From Candidatus Cacconaster equi (GTDB lineage: Bacteria > Bacteroidota > Bacteroidia > Bacteroidales > UBA932), in NCBI GenBank assembly GCA_018065895.1, contig JAGHSK010000041.1:1-57578 (forward strand): a DNA stretch of 57,578 nt, read 5' to 3'. Below, in pieces: positions 37,085 to 45,819 of this stretch (position 1 is its first letter; the number at the start of each line of letters is the position of its first letter). The position numbers and the translations under genes are program-made. A model generated the notes under the pieces. It made no database searches, had not been told where the DNA came from, and saw only the letters and a program-made list of their open reading frames with translations.

Positions 37085-37315
37085 TTAAATGCCTGCCGAT
37101 GAAACGGTAAGTGAAAAATCCTCTTTATCTCTGTCGAGTTTTGACTCTATGTGGCGGCTCAAGTTGACGCAATCGTCGATCGATACGCCCTCATCTTTGC
37201 GCGTGATAATGATTTCAATGTCATTATCTTCGCTTACAGTTGCTTCTACCAGAGATAGTTGGGTGCCTTTGAGGTACTCGTTTACCAAAGATTCGATCAG
37301 TTGTGCAGGTATCAT
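37085..37315 (-). CDS. rimP: RimP N-terminal domain only (truncated ribosome maturation factor)
   Basis: A 76-residue protein that matches only the N-terminal alpha/beta domain of RimP: helix, LVEATVSEDNDIEIIITRKDEGVSIDDC, then SRHIESKLDRDKEDFSLTVSSAG. RimP is normally about 150 residues. Here the frame stops after SSAGI, where family members go on with a Leu-Asp/Thr-Pro segment into the SH3-like domain. Only 39 bp separate this stop from nusA, so no remnant of the second domain fits. The operon position is canonical. It may be a working half-protein or a decayed gene. Confidence 0.8.
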   Translation of the reverse strand: MIPAQLIESLVNEYLKGTQLSLVEATVSEDNDIEIIITRKDEGVSIDDCVNLSRHIESKLDRDKEDFSLTVSSAGI

Positions 37316-37339
37316 TTCGTTCGGATTTATTAACGAAAC

Positions 37340-37360
37340 GAGGGGACTTGCCGTCCCCTC
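37340..37360 (-). promoter_or_regulatory. Leader hairpin of the rimP-nusA-infB-purB operon
   Basis: GAGGGGAC and GTCCCCTC form a perfect GC-rich 8-bp stem with a 5-nt loop. It lies about 10 bp after the -7 box, inside the predicted 5' leader. No T tract follows, so it is not a plain terminator. Confidence 0.7.
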
Positions 37361-37370
37361 ATTTCCTGTG

Positions 37371-37402
37371 CAAATATAGTGACAATAGTGTAAAAGACAA
37401 AA
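37371..37402 (-). promoter_or_regulatory. Promoter of rimP-nusA-infB-purB
   Basis: On the minus strand TTTTG (37398-37402), 19-bp spacer, TATATTTG (37371-37378): a full -33/-7 match. The leader to the rimP ATG is about 50 nt. Confidence 0.85.
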
Positions 37403-37425
37403 TTTTACGGCATACTTTATGCTTG

Positions 37426-37459
37426 TTTTGAGAAGAAATCAAAAAAATGAGTATTTTCG
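37426..37459 (+). promoter_or_regulatory. Promoter of the lpx operon
   Basis: TTTTG (37426-37430), 21-bp spacer, TATTTTCG (37452-37459). The -7 box has one mismatch to TAnnTTTG. The lpxD ATG lies 16 bp later. Confidence 0.62.
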
Positions 37460-37475
37460 TACAGATATTGTGAGA

Positions 37476-38435
37476 ATGGAAACTACAGCAAAAACATTGG
37501 CGGAACTGCTCGGGGGTGAGGTTATCGGTGATCCTGAAACAAAGGTGAAGGGTCCTGCCCGGATAGAGCAGGCCCGTCCCGGTTCGATATGCTTCTATGC
37601 CAATCCGAAGTACGAAAAGTATGTCTATGATACAAAGGCGGCCGTCCTTATTGTGAATAAGTCGTTCGATCCCCAAAAACCGGTTCCCGCGACTTTGATA
37701 AAGGTGGATGACGCCTATGCCGCCGTTCCCAGAATGCTCGAATATTTCAGTGCAATAAAAAGATCCCGACATAGAGGCAATCGATTCATATCCAGATTGA
37801 ATCCTAAGATTTCGATAGCCTGGACGGCAAGAATAGGGAAAGGTACGCACATCTATCCGCAGGTGTATCTGGGCCCTAAGGTGAAGGTCGGAAAAAATTG
37901 TATCCTTTATCCCGGTGTCAAGGTGTATCACGATTGTGTAATAGGTGACAACTGCATCATTCACGCAAATGCAGTGATAGGCGCCGACGGCTTCGGCTTT
38001 GCACCTTTGCCGGATGGCTCTTATAAAAAGATACCGCAGTTGGGAAATGTAGTGATAGAGGATGATGTCGAGATAGGTGCCGGCACTACCGTTGACAGGG
38101 CGACAATGAACTCCACAATAATTCATAAGGGTGTCAAGCTTGACAATCTTTGTCAGGTGGCGCATAATGTGGAGGTCGGTGGAAATACTGTTATGGCTGC
38201 GCTCAGCGGTCTTGCAGGTTCTGCCAAGGTGGGACGTCATTGCGTGATAGGTGGACAAAGTGGTGTACAAGGACATATATCCATTGCCGACAATACCACG
38301 ATTGCGGGACAGACAGGCGTAATCGGGACTGTCAAGGAGGAAGGAAAGGTTCTGATGGGATATCCTGCATTGGAATATAGAAATTACATGCGATCGTACG
38401 CAATATTCAAGAACGCTCCGGACAAGGAGAAATGA
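37476..38435 (+). CDS. lpxD: UDP-3-O-acylglucosamine N-acyltransferase
   Basis: A 319-residue LpxD, which adds the second acyl chain in lipid A synthesis. The N-terminal uridine-binding domain ([20 protein letters not shown]) precedes a left-handed beta-helix of hexapeptide repeats with the catalytic His region ([16 protein letters not shown]). The start METTAKTL is chosen for the family start and promoter spacing. Its stop overlaps the lpxC start as ATGA. Confidence 0.95.
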   Translation: METTAKTLAELLGGEVIGDPETKVKGPARIEQARPGSICFYANPKYEKYVYDTKAAVLIVNKSFDPQKPVPATLIKVDDAYAAVPRMLEYFSAIKRSRHRGNRFISRLNPKISIAWTARIGKGTHIYPQVYLGPKVKVGKNCILYPGVKVYHDCVIGDNCIIHANAVIGADGFGFAPLPDGSYKKIPQLGNVVIEDDVEIGAGTTVDRATMNSTIIHKGVKLDNLCQVAHNVEVGGNTVMAALSGLAGSAKVGRHCVIGGQSGVQGHISIADNTTIAGQTGVIGTVKEEGKVLMGYPALEYRNYMRSYAIFKNAPDKEK

Positions 38436-39274
38436 AGCAGTGCACCATCAAATCGCCCTGTGTGTTCAAAGGGAAGGGCATTCATAGTGGCAAGGCTGTG
38501 GAAATGACTGTTCTGCCCGCTCCGGAGAACCACGGAATAGTGTTCCAAAGAATCGATCTTCCGGGACTCCCATGTGTCAAGGCGGAGATTTCCAATGTCT
38601 ATAAAGTGAAAAGAAGCACTTCCCTCCGCTACGGAAAAGCGAAGGTGCGGACCACTGAACATTTGCTTGCCGCGCTATTTTGCCTGGGGATTGACAATGC
38701 CTTGATCCGGCTTGATTCGGAGGAACTTCCCATAATGGATGGAAGTTCGGCGAAGTTTGTAGAGGAATTCCTTAATGTGGGTATAATGGAGCAGAACGCC
38801 GAGCGTGAATATGCTGCCGTATGCGAAAAGATTGTGTGCGAAGATCCGAAAAGCGGCTCCAGAATAGAAATAGAGCCGGCGGATGAGGAGTTATTCGATG
38901 TCACGATTGATTTCAATTCAAGAGTCGTTGGAATTCAGAGAGCGAATTTGGATAAGAATGTTAACTTTGCAGAAGAGATAGCTCCTTGCCGGACATTCTG
39001 TTTCTTCAAGGATGTAAGGCCGCTTCTTGCTCTTGGCCTTATAAAGGGCGGGGATTTGGAGAATGCGCTTGTGATAGATGAACCGAAGGGCTACCTGAAT
39101 GATACGCCGCTGCGCTTCGAAAACGAGTGCGCCAGACACAAACTGCTGGATCTGGCAGGGGATTTCTGTTTGGCCGGCAAACATTTGAAGTGTAAGGTTA
39201 CGGCGTATAAGCCGGGACACAAGATCAATACTGAAGCGGTTATGGCTTTGGTTAAAAAACTGAATGATGAATAA
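38432..39274 (+). CDS. lpxC: UDP-3-O-acyl-N-acetylglucosamine deacetylase, not fused to FabZ
   Basis: A 280-residue zinc deacetylase, the committed step of lipid A synthesis. Zinc and catalytic residues appear in [19 protein letters not shown] and the C-terminal [25 protein letters not shown] opens the protein. Many Bacteroidota encode a bifunctional LpxC-FabZ protein of about 460 residues; here the gene stops at the end of the LpxC part and lpxA begins 11 bp before that stop, so no fabZ lies between. The dehydratase must be elsewhere. Confidence 0.93.
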   Translation: MKQCTIKSPCVFKGKGIHSGKAVEMTVLPAPENHGIVFQRIDLPGLPCVKAEISNVYKVKRSTSLRYGKAKVRTTEHLLAALFCLGIDNALIRLDSEELPIMDGSSAKFVEEFLNVGIMEQNAEREYAAVCEKIVCEDPKSGSRIEIEPADEELFDVTIDFNSRVVGIQRANLDKNVNFAEEIAPCRTFCFFKDVRPLLALGLIKGGDLENALVIDEPKGYLNDTPLRFENECARHKLLDLAGDFCLAGKHLKCKVTAYKPGHKINTEAVMALVKKLNDE

Positions 39275-40034
39275 TTGTTACATACATAGCAATGCCAGAA
39301 TAGGCATTAATGTTGAAATAGAACCATTCTCGTATATTGCGGATGACGTTGAAATCGGAGACGGCACATGGATCGGCCCCAACGTCACGATCCTCGAACA
39401 CGTGAGGATAGGAAAGAACTGCAGAATCTTTCCGGGAGCCGTCATAGGCGCGATTCCGCAGGATCTGAAGTTTCACGGAGAGGTGACATACGTCGAGATT
39501 GGCGACAATACCACTATCAGGGAGTGCGCCACAGTCAACAGGGGAACTGAAGTCAGTGGGAAATTTCTTACCAAGGTGGGCAGCAACTGCTTGATAATGT
39601 CATATGTACATATAGCTCATGATTGCCTCGTCTCGGACAATTGCATTATTTCCAGTTATGCTGGTTTTGCAGGAGAGTCAGTAGTTGAGGAGTATGTGGT
39701 TGTCGGAGGCGGTTCGCTTTTCCATCAGTTCGTGCATATCGGCGCTCACGCCATGGTGGGTGGGGCATCAGCCATCAATAAGGACGTGCCTCCGTACATT
39801 CTTGTAGGCAGGCCACCAGTCACATTCGGTGGAGTGAACCGCATAGGATTGCAGAGAAGAGGTTTCTCCACGGAGACGATAGATGAAATCCATAATATCT
39901 ATATGACGATATACAAGAGCGGACTCAACGTGTCGGATGCCTGCAGCAAGGTGCGCGACTCCTTCCCTGACAGTGAACACAAGGCTCACATATTGTCTTT
40001 CATCGAAAATTCAAAGAGAGGAATAGTCAAGTAA
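39264..40034 (+). CDS. lpxA: UDP-N-acetylglucosamine acyltransferase
   Basis: A 256-residue LpxA, which starts lipid A synthesis by acylating UDP-GlcNAc. Left-handed beta-helix repeats cover about 1-185 (IGINVEIEPFSYIADDVEIG onward), with the catalytic His in MSYVHIAHDCLV. The C-terminal helical part has GLQRRGFSTETIDEIHNIY. Two adjacent ATG codons can serve as start. It overlaps lpxC, and the WbqC-like gene follows 2 bp later. Confidence 0.96.
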   Translation: MMNNCYIHSNARIGINVEIEPFSYIADDVEIGDGTWIGPNVTILEHVRIGKNCRIFPGAVIGAIPQDLKFHGEVTYVEIGDNTTIRECATVNRGTEVSGKFLTKVGSNCLIMSYVHIAHDCLVSDNCIISSYAGFAGESVVEEYVVVGGGSLFHQFVHIGAHAMVGGASAINKDVPPYILVGRPPVTFGGVNRIGLQRRGFSTETIDEIHNIYMTIYKSGLNVSDACSKVRDSFPDSEHKAHILSFIENSKRGIVK

Positions 40035-40036
40035 AG

Positions 40037-40669
40037 ATGATCCTGTTCCCTCAATCCGTACTCTCGACTGCCTATTTCCCGCCTGTGGAGTATTTCTTCG
40101 CAATCGCCCAGAGCGGAAAGACGCTTGTCGAACAGCATGAGACGTATCAGAAACAATCGTACCGCAACAGGTGCGTCATATATTCGGCCGGAGGGCCTGA
40201 AGCGCTTTCGATACCTGTAGTGAAGGATGGCACTTACAGCAGACCGATTCGGGATATAAAGGTGGATTATTCAGAGCCGTGGCTGCAACATCACGTGCGC
40301 GCTATGAAGGCGGCATACAATTCATCTCCTTTTTATGAGTATTATGAGGATGACATTCTCAGGATTCTCAACAGAAAGCGTGAATTCCTCTTTGACTTGA
40401 ATATGGATATCCTGAATCTTTCTCTCGAACTTATCGGGTTGAAAGCGGATATCACTTTGACGGAGACCTTTATTCCCGAGTACCCTGAGGACGATTTCCG
40501 GAATCTGATACATCCCAAGCGCAAGGGCCCTTCCCTGCTTGAGACATATCAAAAGGAGAAGACCTATTTTCAGGTCTTCTCCATGAAATCAGGATTTGTA
40601 GCGAATCTTTCAATTCTGGACCTTCTGTCAAACGAAGGCCCGAATGCCATATCTTTCCTTAAAATTTGA
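40037..40669 (+). CDS. WbqC-like family protein
   Basis: A 210-residue protein of the WbqC-like family (PF08889). Seen are FPQSVLSTAYFPPVEYFFAI at the start, the QKQSYRNRCVIYSAGG stretch, PIRDIKVDY, WLQHHVRAMKAAYNSSPFYEYY and HPKRKGPSL near the end. WbqC homologues occur in O-antigen and sugar-amide gene sets, but a defined reaction is not established to my knowledge. Its placement at the end of the lpx operon fits a lipopolysaccharide-linked role. Its 3' end overlaps the convergent porin gene by 11 bp. Confidence 0.82.
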   Translation: MILFPQSVLSTAYFPPVEYFFAIAQSGKTLVEQHETYQKQSYRNRCVIYSAGGPEALSIPVVKDGTYSRPIRDIKVDYSEPWLQHHVRAMKAAYNSSPFYEYYEDDILRILNRKREFLFDLNMDILNLSLELIGLKADITLTETFIPEYPEDDFRNLIHPKRKGPSLLETYQKEKTYFQVFSMKSGFVANLSILDLLSNEGPNAISFLKI

Positions 40670-42209
40670 AGGAGAACGTCAGGGCAACTTTGCTGACCTT
40701 GTTCCGTGCTGTGCCGACAGGGGCGTCGAGCCCGAAATATCCGTCGTACAGAGTAAAGTTCCGTTCGCCCATATTCCATCTCTGGAAAGCAACGTCTATG
40801 GCAGATCTTTGGGTAAGTTTGAATCCGAGACCGCAACTCCAGAATGAAACTGCACTGGCATCGATGGCAGCCTTGCTGAACCTGTCGTATCCTCCTCGCA
40901 GAGCTATTCTGCCGGCCCATACCTCACCTCCGATTCTGAATATGTTTGATGAGCCGTAGGCTGACTGTATGTACGCATTCTCAGCAGCGAACGTAGTGAT
41001 GTTTCCGTTGACGTCCTTAAGCTGCGCCGCATTGTAGCTGACTCTTTCGTATTCTGCGCTTATCATACCGAAGCGGCCGAATGTGTAAGCCATACCCACG
41101 CTGAACCGTAGAGGCGCCGTCAGTTTATAATTGTATATCCCGGTAGGGGATGACTCGACATAGCGTTTTCCGTTGTTGAACGACACCTCCATGTCATAAT
41201 ACCAGGAGTCTTTGAGCGAGTACCAGGTAGGAGTGGTGAAGGTGGCCCCAATCCTCAAGCCGGAAACAGGAGTGAGGATGGCTCCTATCTTTGTGCTGAA
41301 GCCTGAGCCGGTTGTCTGTCTCCAATATGTTTGTGACATGTTTACAAAACCGTCCTGGAAAGCCGAAGGGTTGAATGCACTCTCCGAGTAGGTTTGGGAT
41401 TCGGAGTAATTCACCGCTTCAAGATTGAGATTCAATCCAAGGTAGAGGATATCCGAAATGTTGCATCCGAAATTGAAGGCGAATTCCTGTATCCCGCCAT
41501 ATGTCGAACGTGAGAAATTCTGAGCAAGGTAGTCTGCAACAAAGGCCTCTTTTGTCTCAGGGTCAAAATTCTCAGTTGCAGCCACATATTCGTCGTCAAC
41601 GTCAGGGAACCTCTTTTCATCTATATTCTTGAATGTGGACAGGCCGTACGTGTTCCAGGCGAGGATTCCGCGCCATGGAGCCGATGAGTTGTAATACGGG
41701 TTGTAGCCATCCTTGAATTCCAAGTCGGGAGAATGGATGCCATAAAGTGAGGAGCCTATGCTTGCCAGCATTGAACTTTCATCTGTCTGCCCGGTTGCGC
41801 ACAGGTAGCTGTTGAACGTGCGTTTTTTGTTATACACGACTCCGAAATTGAAATTGAGCAACCCGGTTTTTCCTCCGGTGTCAAAACTGGTGATGAATCC
41901 TGCGTTGGAGAATGTCATCTTGGAATTTGACCCATTGAGGTTCGAACCTATGTAGGTGGATGAATAAGGAGTTATGGTTACGGAAGGTGTGAATGCAAAC
42001 TGGGAGTAGGTGTAGACACCTGAACTGGCAGGGTTGGCGGCTATGGCTCCCAGATCACCACCGATGGCCGTGAAGGCATTGCCCATAGCCATGGTTCTTG
42101 CGGTTCCTTCGTAATATTCTTGTGATAGCATGATAGCATCATCAGCTGTCTGGGCATATACGCCTGCGGAAAAGGCGAGCGTTGCCAAAATGCATATGAT
42201 TCTTTTCAT
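40659..42209 (-). CDS. FadL/TodX-like outer membrane protein
   Basis: A 516-residue outer-membrane beta-barrel with signal peptide MKRIICILATLAFSAGVYAQ. TARTMAMGNAFTAIGGDLGAIAANPA is the typical OMPP1/FadL N-terminal hatch motif, where an NPA turn is diagnostic. Alternating strands follow to a C-terminal SFKF aromatic end. Such proteins move hydrophobic compounds; the ligand is unknown. It follows the Trp/Pro/Tyr-rich lipoprotein gene by 21 bp and is likely cotranscribed. Confidence 0.85.
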   Translation of the reverse strand: MKRIICILATLAFSAGVYAQTADDAIMLSQEYYEGTARTMAMGNAFTAIGGDLGAIAANPASSGVYTYSQFAFTPSVTITPYSSTYIGSNLNGSNSKMTFSNAGFITSFDTGGKTGLLNFNFGVVYNKKRTFNSYLCATGQTDESSMLASIGSSLYGIHSPDLEFKDGYNPYYNSSAPWRGILAWNTYGLSTFKNIDEKRFPDVDDEYVAATENFDPETKEAFVADYLAQNFSRSTYGGIQEFAFNFGCNISDILYLGLNLNLEAVNYSESQTYSESAFNPSAFQDGFVNMSQTYWRQTTGSGFSTKIGAILTPVSGLRIGATFTTPTWYSLKDSWYYDMEVSFNNGKRYVESSPTGIYNYKLTAPLRFSVGMAYTFGRFGMISAEYERVSYNAAQLKDVNGNITTFAAENAYIQSAYGSSNIFRIGGEVWAGRIALRGGYDRFSKAAIDASAVSFWSCGLGFKLTQRSAIDVAFQRWNMGERNFTLYDGYFGLDAPVGTARNKVSKVALTFSFKF

Positions 42210-42230
42210 TGTCTGATCGTGGTTTGAAAT

Positions 42231-43112
42231 TTAACGTCTTCCTCCCCCGGTGTGGGTTCCGGTACCGATTGAGTGAGATCCTCCTCCTGAATACCCTCCT
42301 CCGGAGTATCCTCCTCCTGAAGATGATCTGCTGTATCCACCGCTGTTGTAGCTGCTATTGCTGTTGTAACTGCTGTTTGTGGTGCGGGTAGTTGTTGTGC
42401 CTGAACTTCTCCGTGCATTGGTTGTTCTGGTAACACCGCTCTTGGTAGGTGTTGAGGATCCGTCGGTCCTTCTTCCATAACCTGAAGAACTTGTACCTCC
42501 GGTGTGGGATGTTCCGTAGCTGAAGCCTCCCCCTGTTGTCCGCATTATGCCTGAATTACCAGTTGTGCGTGGAGTATAGATTGCACTTCTTCCAGGTGTC
42601 GGTGACGGGCCAGGTCCTGGATAAGGTCTTGGATAAGGCCACGGATCATAAGGCCACGGGCGGTATGGCCAAGGACGATAAGGCCATGGATCATAAGGCC
42701 ACGGGCGATACCAAGGGTCAACCCACGGATCCCACCAAGGGTAGCGCCATCTGTACCAAGGGTCGGACCAGTATCCCCATCTGAAATACGGGTTGAACCA
42801 AGGGTCTCCCCAGAAACCGAAATTGAAGTGAAATGAGTAGAACGGACTGTCAAACCGGTGCAGGCGTGAGGCATAGGTGCCTTTGTTGCCCTCCTGGATA
42901 AGCCATAGCCCACCGTCATCGTCGCGAGCAACGTATTCTTCAGAAATTTCTTCTTTCTGCTTTTCGGCCACAATGAGTGCCCTGGAGTTACGGTCCGGCC
43001 TTGAATAGATGCCGTCATCGTAGTAAGACGACGAGTAAAGGCTCGCCGTGCCACAAGAGCTTGTAATCATGGCTGCTGCAAAGACGAGCAGCACTGTCAA
43101 TTTGTTTTTCAT
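42231..43112 (-). CDS. Lipoprotein with Trp/Pro/Tyr repeats and Ser/Gly/Thr-rich tail
   Basis: A 293-residue lipoprotein, lipobox TSSC (Cys20). Residues 97-166 are packed with Trp, Pro, Tyr and Arg, including four near copies of a five-residue unit PWPYR/PWPYD at about 137-160. Residues 170-293 are rich in Ser, Gly, Thr and Tyr and low in complexity, ending HTGGGRR. I do not recognise a family. The aromatic-proline block may be an extended binding or adhesive segment. The start MKNKLTVLL gives a clean lipoprotein signal; two overlapping -7 boxes lie about 35-50 bp upstream. Confidence 0.75.
   Translation of the reverse strand: MKNKLTVLLVFAAAMITSSCGTASLYSSSYYDDGIYSRPDRNSRALIVAEKQKEEISEEYVARDDDGGLWLIQEGNKGTYASRLHRFDSPFYSFHFNFGFWGDPWFNPYFRWGYWSDPWYRWRYPWWDPWVDPWYRPWPYDPWPYRPWPYRPWPYDPWPYPRPYPGPGPSPTPGRSAIYTPRTTGNSGIMRTTGGGFSYGTSHTGGTSSSGYGRRTDGSSTPTKSGVTRTTNARRSSGTTTTRTTNSSYNSNSSYNSGGYSRSSSGGGYSGGGYSGGGSHSIGTGTHTGGGRR
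42615..42737. repeat. Imperfect tandem repeats coding PWPY units
   Basis: Repeated TAAGGCCA-containing 15-bp-like units, such as AAGGCCACGG and AAGGCCATGG, recur through this stretch of the lipoprotein gene. Copies differ at third positions, so the repeat is old or selected at protein level. Confidence 0.6.
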
Positions 43113-43145
43113 TTCCACCAGATTCTTGCGTTCTGTTTTCACATT

Positions 43146-43161
43146 CAAAATTACAAAAATA
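43146..43161 (-). promoter_or_regulatory. Two tandem -7 boxes for the Trp/Pro/Tyr lipoprotein gene
   Basis: Minus-strand TAATTTTG (43146-43153) and TATTTTTG (43154-43161) adjoin each other. Both fit TAnnTTTG; which one is used is unclear. Confidence 0.5.
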
Positions 43162-43335
43162 TTGCCGTATAATTGCGAATTGTTGGCCAATAGTGAAAAG
43201 GAACACTGTATACTCCTACAGCATAGGGTTTTACCGTATGAAAAGAAACGCTGTCTTCAGGCCGTTTTCTGCTGACATTGTGTCTGTGACGGCTGTATTT
43301 TTATGGAGTAAACATTTTCTATGTGCTAATTTTTG

Positions 43336-43343
43336 TATTTTTG
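43336..43343 (+). promoter_or_regulatory. -7 box for proS
   Basis: TATTTTTG, full match, 30 bp before the proS ATG. No clear -33 box. The rest of the 261-bp gap (43113-43373) shows nothing else that I can support. Confidence 0.55.
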
Positions 43344-43373
43344 CGGATATAATCAATTTTTATTCCAAAGAAA

Positions 43374-44864
43374 ATGGCAGAGATAAGCAACAAAGAAGTC
43401 ACAAACAGGGAAGAAGATTATTCCAAGTGGTATAACAATCTTGTAGTCAAGGCTGACCTTGCGGAACAGTCTGCAGTTCGCGGATGTATGGTGATAAAAC
43501 CTTACGGATACGCGATATGGGAGAAAATGCACGATATTCTTGACAGAATGTTCAAGGAAACAGGCCACGTAAATGCATATTTTCCTCTTTTCATCCCGAA
43601 ATCCTTCCTGAGCAAGGAAGCGGAGCACGTTGAGGGTTTTGCAAAGGAGTGTGCTGTAGTGACCCACCACCGTCTGATGAATGATCCGAATGGCAATGGT
43701 GTCGTTGTTGACCCTTCTGCCAAACTTGAAGAGGAACTTATTGTCCGGCCTACTTCGGAAACCATTATCTGGAACACATATAAAAATTGGATAAAATCAT
43801 GGCGTGACCTGCCTATACTATGCAATCAATGGGCCAATGTGGTCCGCTGGGAAATGCGTACCCGTCTGTTCCTGCGTACCGCAGAATTCCTTTGGCAGGA
43901 GGGCCATACCGCTCATGCCACCAGGGAAGAGGCTGTGACTGAGGCTCAAAAGATGGTCAATGTCTATGCAAAGTTCGCAAGAGATTTTATGGCCATGCCT
44001 GTCGTCATCGGTCACAAATCTGAAACGGAACGTTTTGCGGGAGCTTTGGATACATATAGCATTGAGGCTATGATGCAGGATGGAAAGGCCCTTCAGGCTG
44101 GAACTTCGCATTTCCTCGGCCAGAACTTTGCGAAGGCATTCGAAGTTCAGTATGCCAACAAGGAAGGCAAACTGGATTATGTATGGGCGACATCGTGGGG
44201 TGTTTCAACCCGGCTTATGGGCGCTCTGATAATGTGCCACAGTGACAATAACGGACTTGTCCTTCCTCCGGCTCTTGCCCCTGTCCAGGTCGTTATGGTT
44301 CCTATATTCAAGACCGATGTCGAGCGTGACACAATCCTGGCCAGAATGGCGGAGATGAAGAAAGATATGGAGGCTCTCGGTCTTTCTGTCAAGATTGACG
44401 ACCGTGATAACCTGCGTCCTGGTTTCAAGTTCGCCGAATGGGAACTCAAGGGGGTTCCGGTTCGCATTGTGATGGGACCTCGTGACCTTGAAAACGGAAC
44501 GGTGGAACTCGCCCGCCGCGTCGACTCGTCCAAGGAATCCGTTTCACAGGAGGGAATTGCAGAACGTGTCAGAAACCTTATGTCTGAAATTCAGGGTCAG
44601 ATGTATCAAAAGGCGCTCGAATTCCGTGATGCCAACATCATCAAGGTTGATACTTGGGAGGACTTCAAAGTGCAGATAGAGAAGGGCGGATTCCTCCTTT
44701 GTCATTGGGACGGCACACCTGAAACGGAAGAGAGGATCAAGGATGAGACGAAAGCCACCATCAGGTGCATTCCTATCGATTCCTGTGTATGCGAAGAGGA
44801 GGGGAAATGCATTTATAGCGGCAGGCCTTCTCACAGAAGAGTCATCTTTGCAAGAGCATATTAA
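43374..44864 (+). CDS. proS: Proline--tRNA ligase
   Basis: A 496-residue class II synthetase of the short archaeal/eukaryal-like type, without the bacterial editing insertion. Class II motif 2 region is [28 protein letters not shown] and [15 protein letters not shown] hold Pro and ATP residues, and a C-terminal zinc-linked domain ends [18 protein letters not shown], with a Tyr terminus typical of this type. This ProRS type is usual in Bacteroidota. It is followed after 41 bp by the DUF3078 gene. Confidence 0.95.
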   Translation: MAEISNKEVTNREEDYSKWYNNLVVKADLAEQSAVRGCMVIKPYGYAIWEKMHDILDRMFKETGHVNAYFPLFIPKSFLSKEAEHVEGFAKECAVVTHHRLMNDPNGNGVVVDPSAKLEEELIVRPTSETIIWNTYKNWIKSWRDLPILCNQWANVVRWEMRTRLFLRTAEFLWQEGHTAHATREEAVTEAQKMVNVYAKFARDFMAMPVVIGHKSETERFAGALDTYSIEAMMQDGKALQAGTSHFLGQNFAKAFEVQYANKEGKLDYVWATSWGVSTRLMGALIMCHSDNNGLVLPPALAPVQVVMVPIFKTDVERDTILARMAEMKKDMEALGLSVKIDDRDNLRPGFKFAEWELKGVPVRIVMGPRDLENGTVELARRVDSSKESVSQEGIAERVRNLMSEIQGQMYQKALEFRDANIIKVDTWEDFKVQIEKGGFLLCHWDGTPETEERIKDETKATIRCIPIDSCVCEEEGKCIYSGRPSHRRVIFARAY

Positions 44865-44905
44865 GAAGCTGTTCTAAAAGTCGAAACCTAAAACATAACC
44901 ACACT

Positions 44906-45817
44906 ATGAAAAGAATCGTATTGCTGTTGTGCTTTTTGTTCGCTGCAGTATCGTTGTACGCAGCTTCGGATCCGGAAGCAGATACAACTGCCGCAAAAGT
45001 AAAGTATTGGAAACCTGGAATCGCCACATCTGTGGGCTTCTCGCAGATGTCCCTGACCAACTGGGCGGCAGGTGGATATGGCCAGATATCCCTCAATGCG
45101 TTCGCTGACGCATACGCTGATTATGAAAAGGGGAAGATTGTCTGGAAGAATGAACTTCAGGCCGGATACGGTTTTATAGAAAGTTTTGAGGATGGCTATC
45201 AGAAGAGTGATGACCGCCTTATCTTTGACAGTAAAATCGGATATAAGGCTGTGGAGAAGCTCTATATTTCCGCTGTCTTCAATTTCCGTTCACAGTTCGC
45301 CAAAGGCTACAACAACAAGACGGATAAGATAGTGGTTTCCGATTTCTTTGCTCCTGCGTATTTGTCTCTCGGTATAGGTATTGACTACAACCCGTGGAAG
45401 AATCTTGCCATCAACTTCGCTCCACTCACCGGAAAGACGGTAATGGTAAAGGATTATGGCGTTTTGACACCGGATCTGCGCGCCCGATATGGTAATGCCC
45501 CTGATCAGTTCTGCAGATTCGAGTTGGGTGCCCAGTTGAAAGTGGATGGAAAAGTCGAGGTCAAGAACTTCAAGGTCAGCACTACACTGGTACTCTTCTC
45601 CGATTATCTGAACAAGCCGCAGAACATCAAGGTTACCTGGGACGTGAATGCCGATGCAAAGCTTTCGGAGCTGTTTTCCGTCACCTTGAGGACGAACCTT
45701 ATCTATGATGACAATATCAAGATAGAAAAGAAGCCGGGTCAGGAACCTACTGCAGGCGTCCAGTTCAGAGAAATCTTTTCCATAGGTTTCGCTTACACTA
45801 TCGGTAACAAGAAGTAG
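44906..45817 (+). CDS. DUF3078 family secreted protein
   Basis: A 303-residue exported protein, signal peptide to about residue 20 (VSLYAASDPE). The sequence matches DUF3078: KYWKPGIATSVGFSQMSLTNWAAGG, KIVWKNELQAGYGFIES and KSDDRLIFDSKIGYK. Alternating strands to the C-terminal FSIGFAYTIGNKK suggest an outer-membrane beta-barrel. Function is unknown. Its stop (TAG) comes two bases before the tilS ATG. Confidence 0.82.
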   Translation: MKRIVLLLCFLFAAVSLYAASDPEADTTAAKVKYWKPGIATSVGFSQMSLTNWAAGGYGQISLNAFADAYADYEKGKIVWKNELQAGYGFIESFEDGYQKSDDRLIFDSKIGYKAVEKLYISAVFNFRSQFAKGYNNKTDKIVVSDFFAPAYLSLGIGIDYNPWKNLAINFAPLTGKTVMVKDYGVLTPDLRARYGNAPDQFCRFELGAQLKVDGKVEVKNFKVSTTLVLFSDYLNKPQNIKVTWDVNADAKLSELFSVTLRTNLIYDDNIKIEKKPGQEPTAGVQFREIFSIGFAYTIGNKK

Positions 45818-45819
45818 TG

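Noticed and set aside
37359-38276. A 305-codon minus-strand open frame opposite lpxD
   Set aside because: lpxD on the other strand has clear hexapeptide repeats and operon context; the antisense frame includes the rimP promoter and has no recognisable domain.
42536-42784. Repeat-containing frame (KATDHKATG) opposite the Trp/Pro/Tyr lipoprotein, and a possible CRISPR-like look
   Set aside because: The repeat is only the antisense of the PWPY coding units; there are no constant repeats with unique spacers.
43193-43435. An 80-codon frame across the proS promoter
   Set aside because: It runs over the -7 box and start of proS and has no family resemblance.
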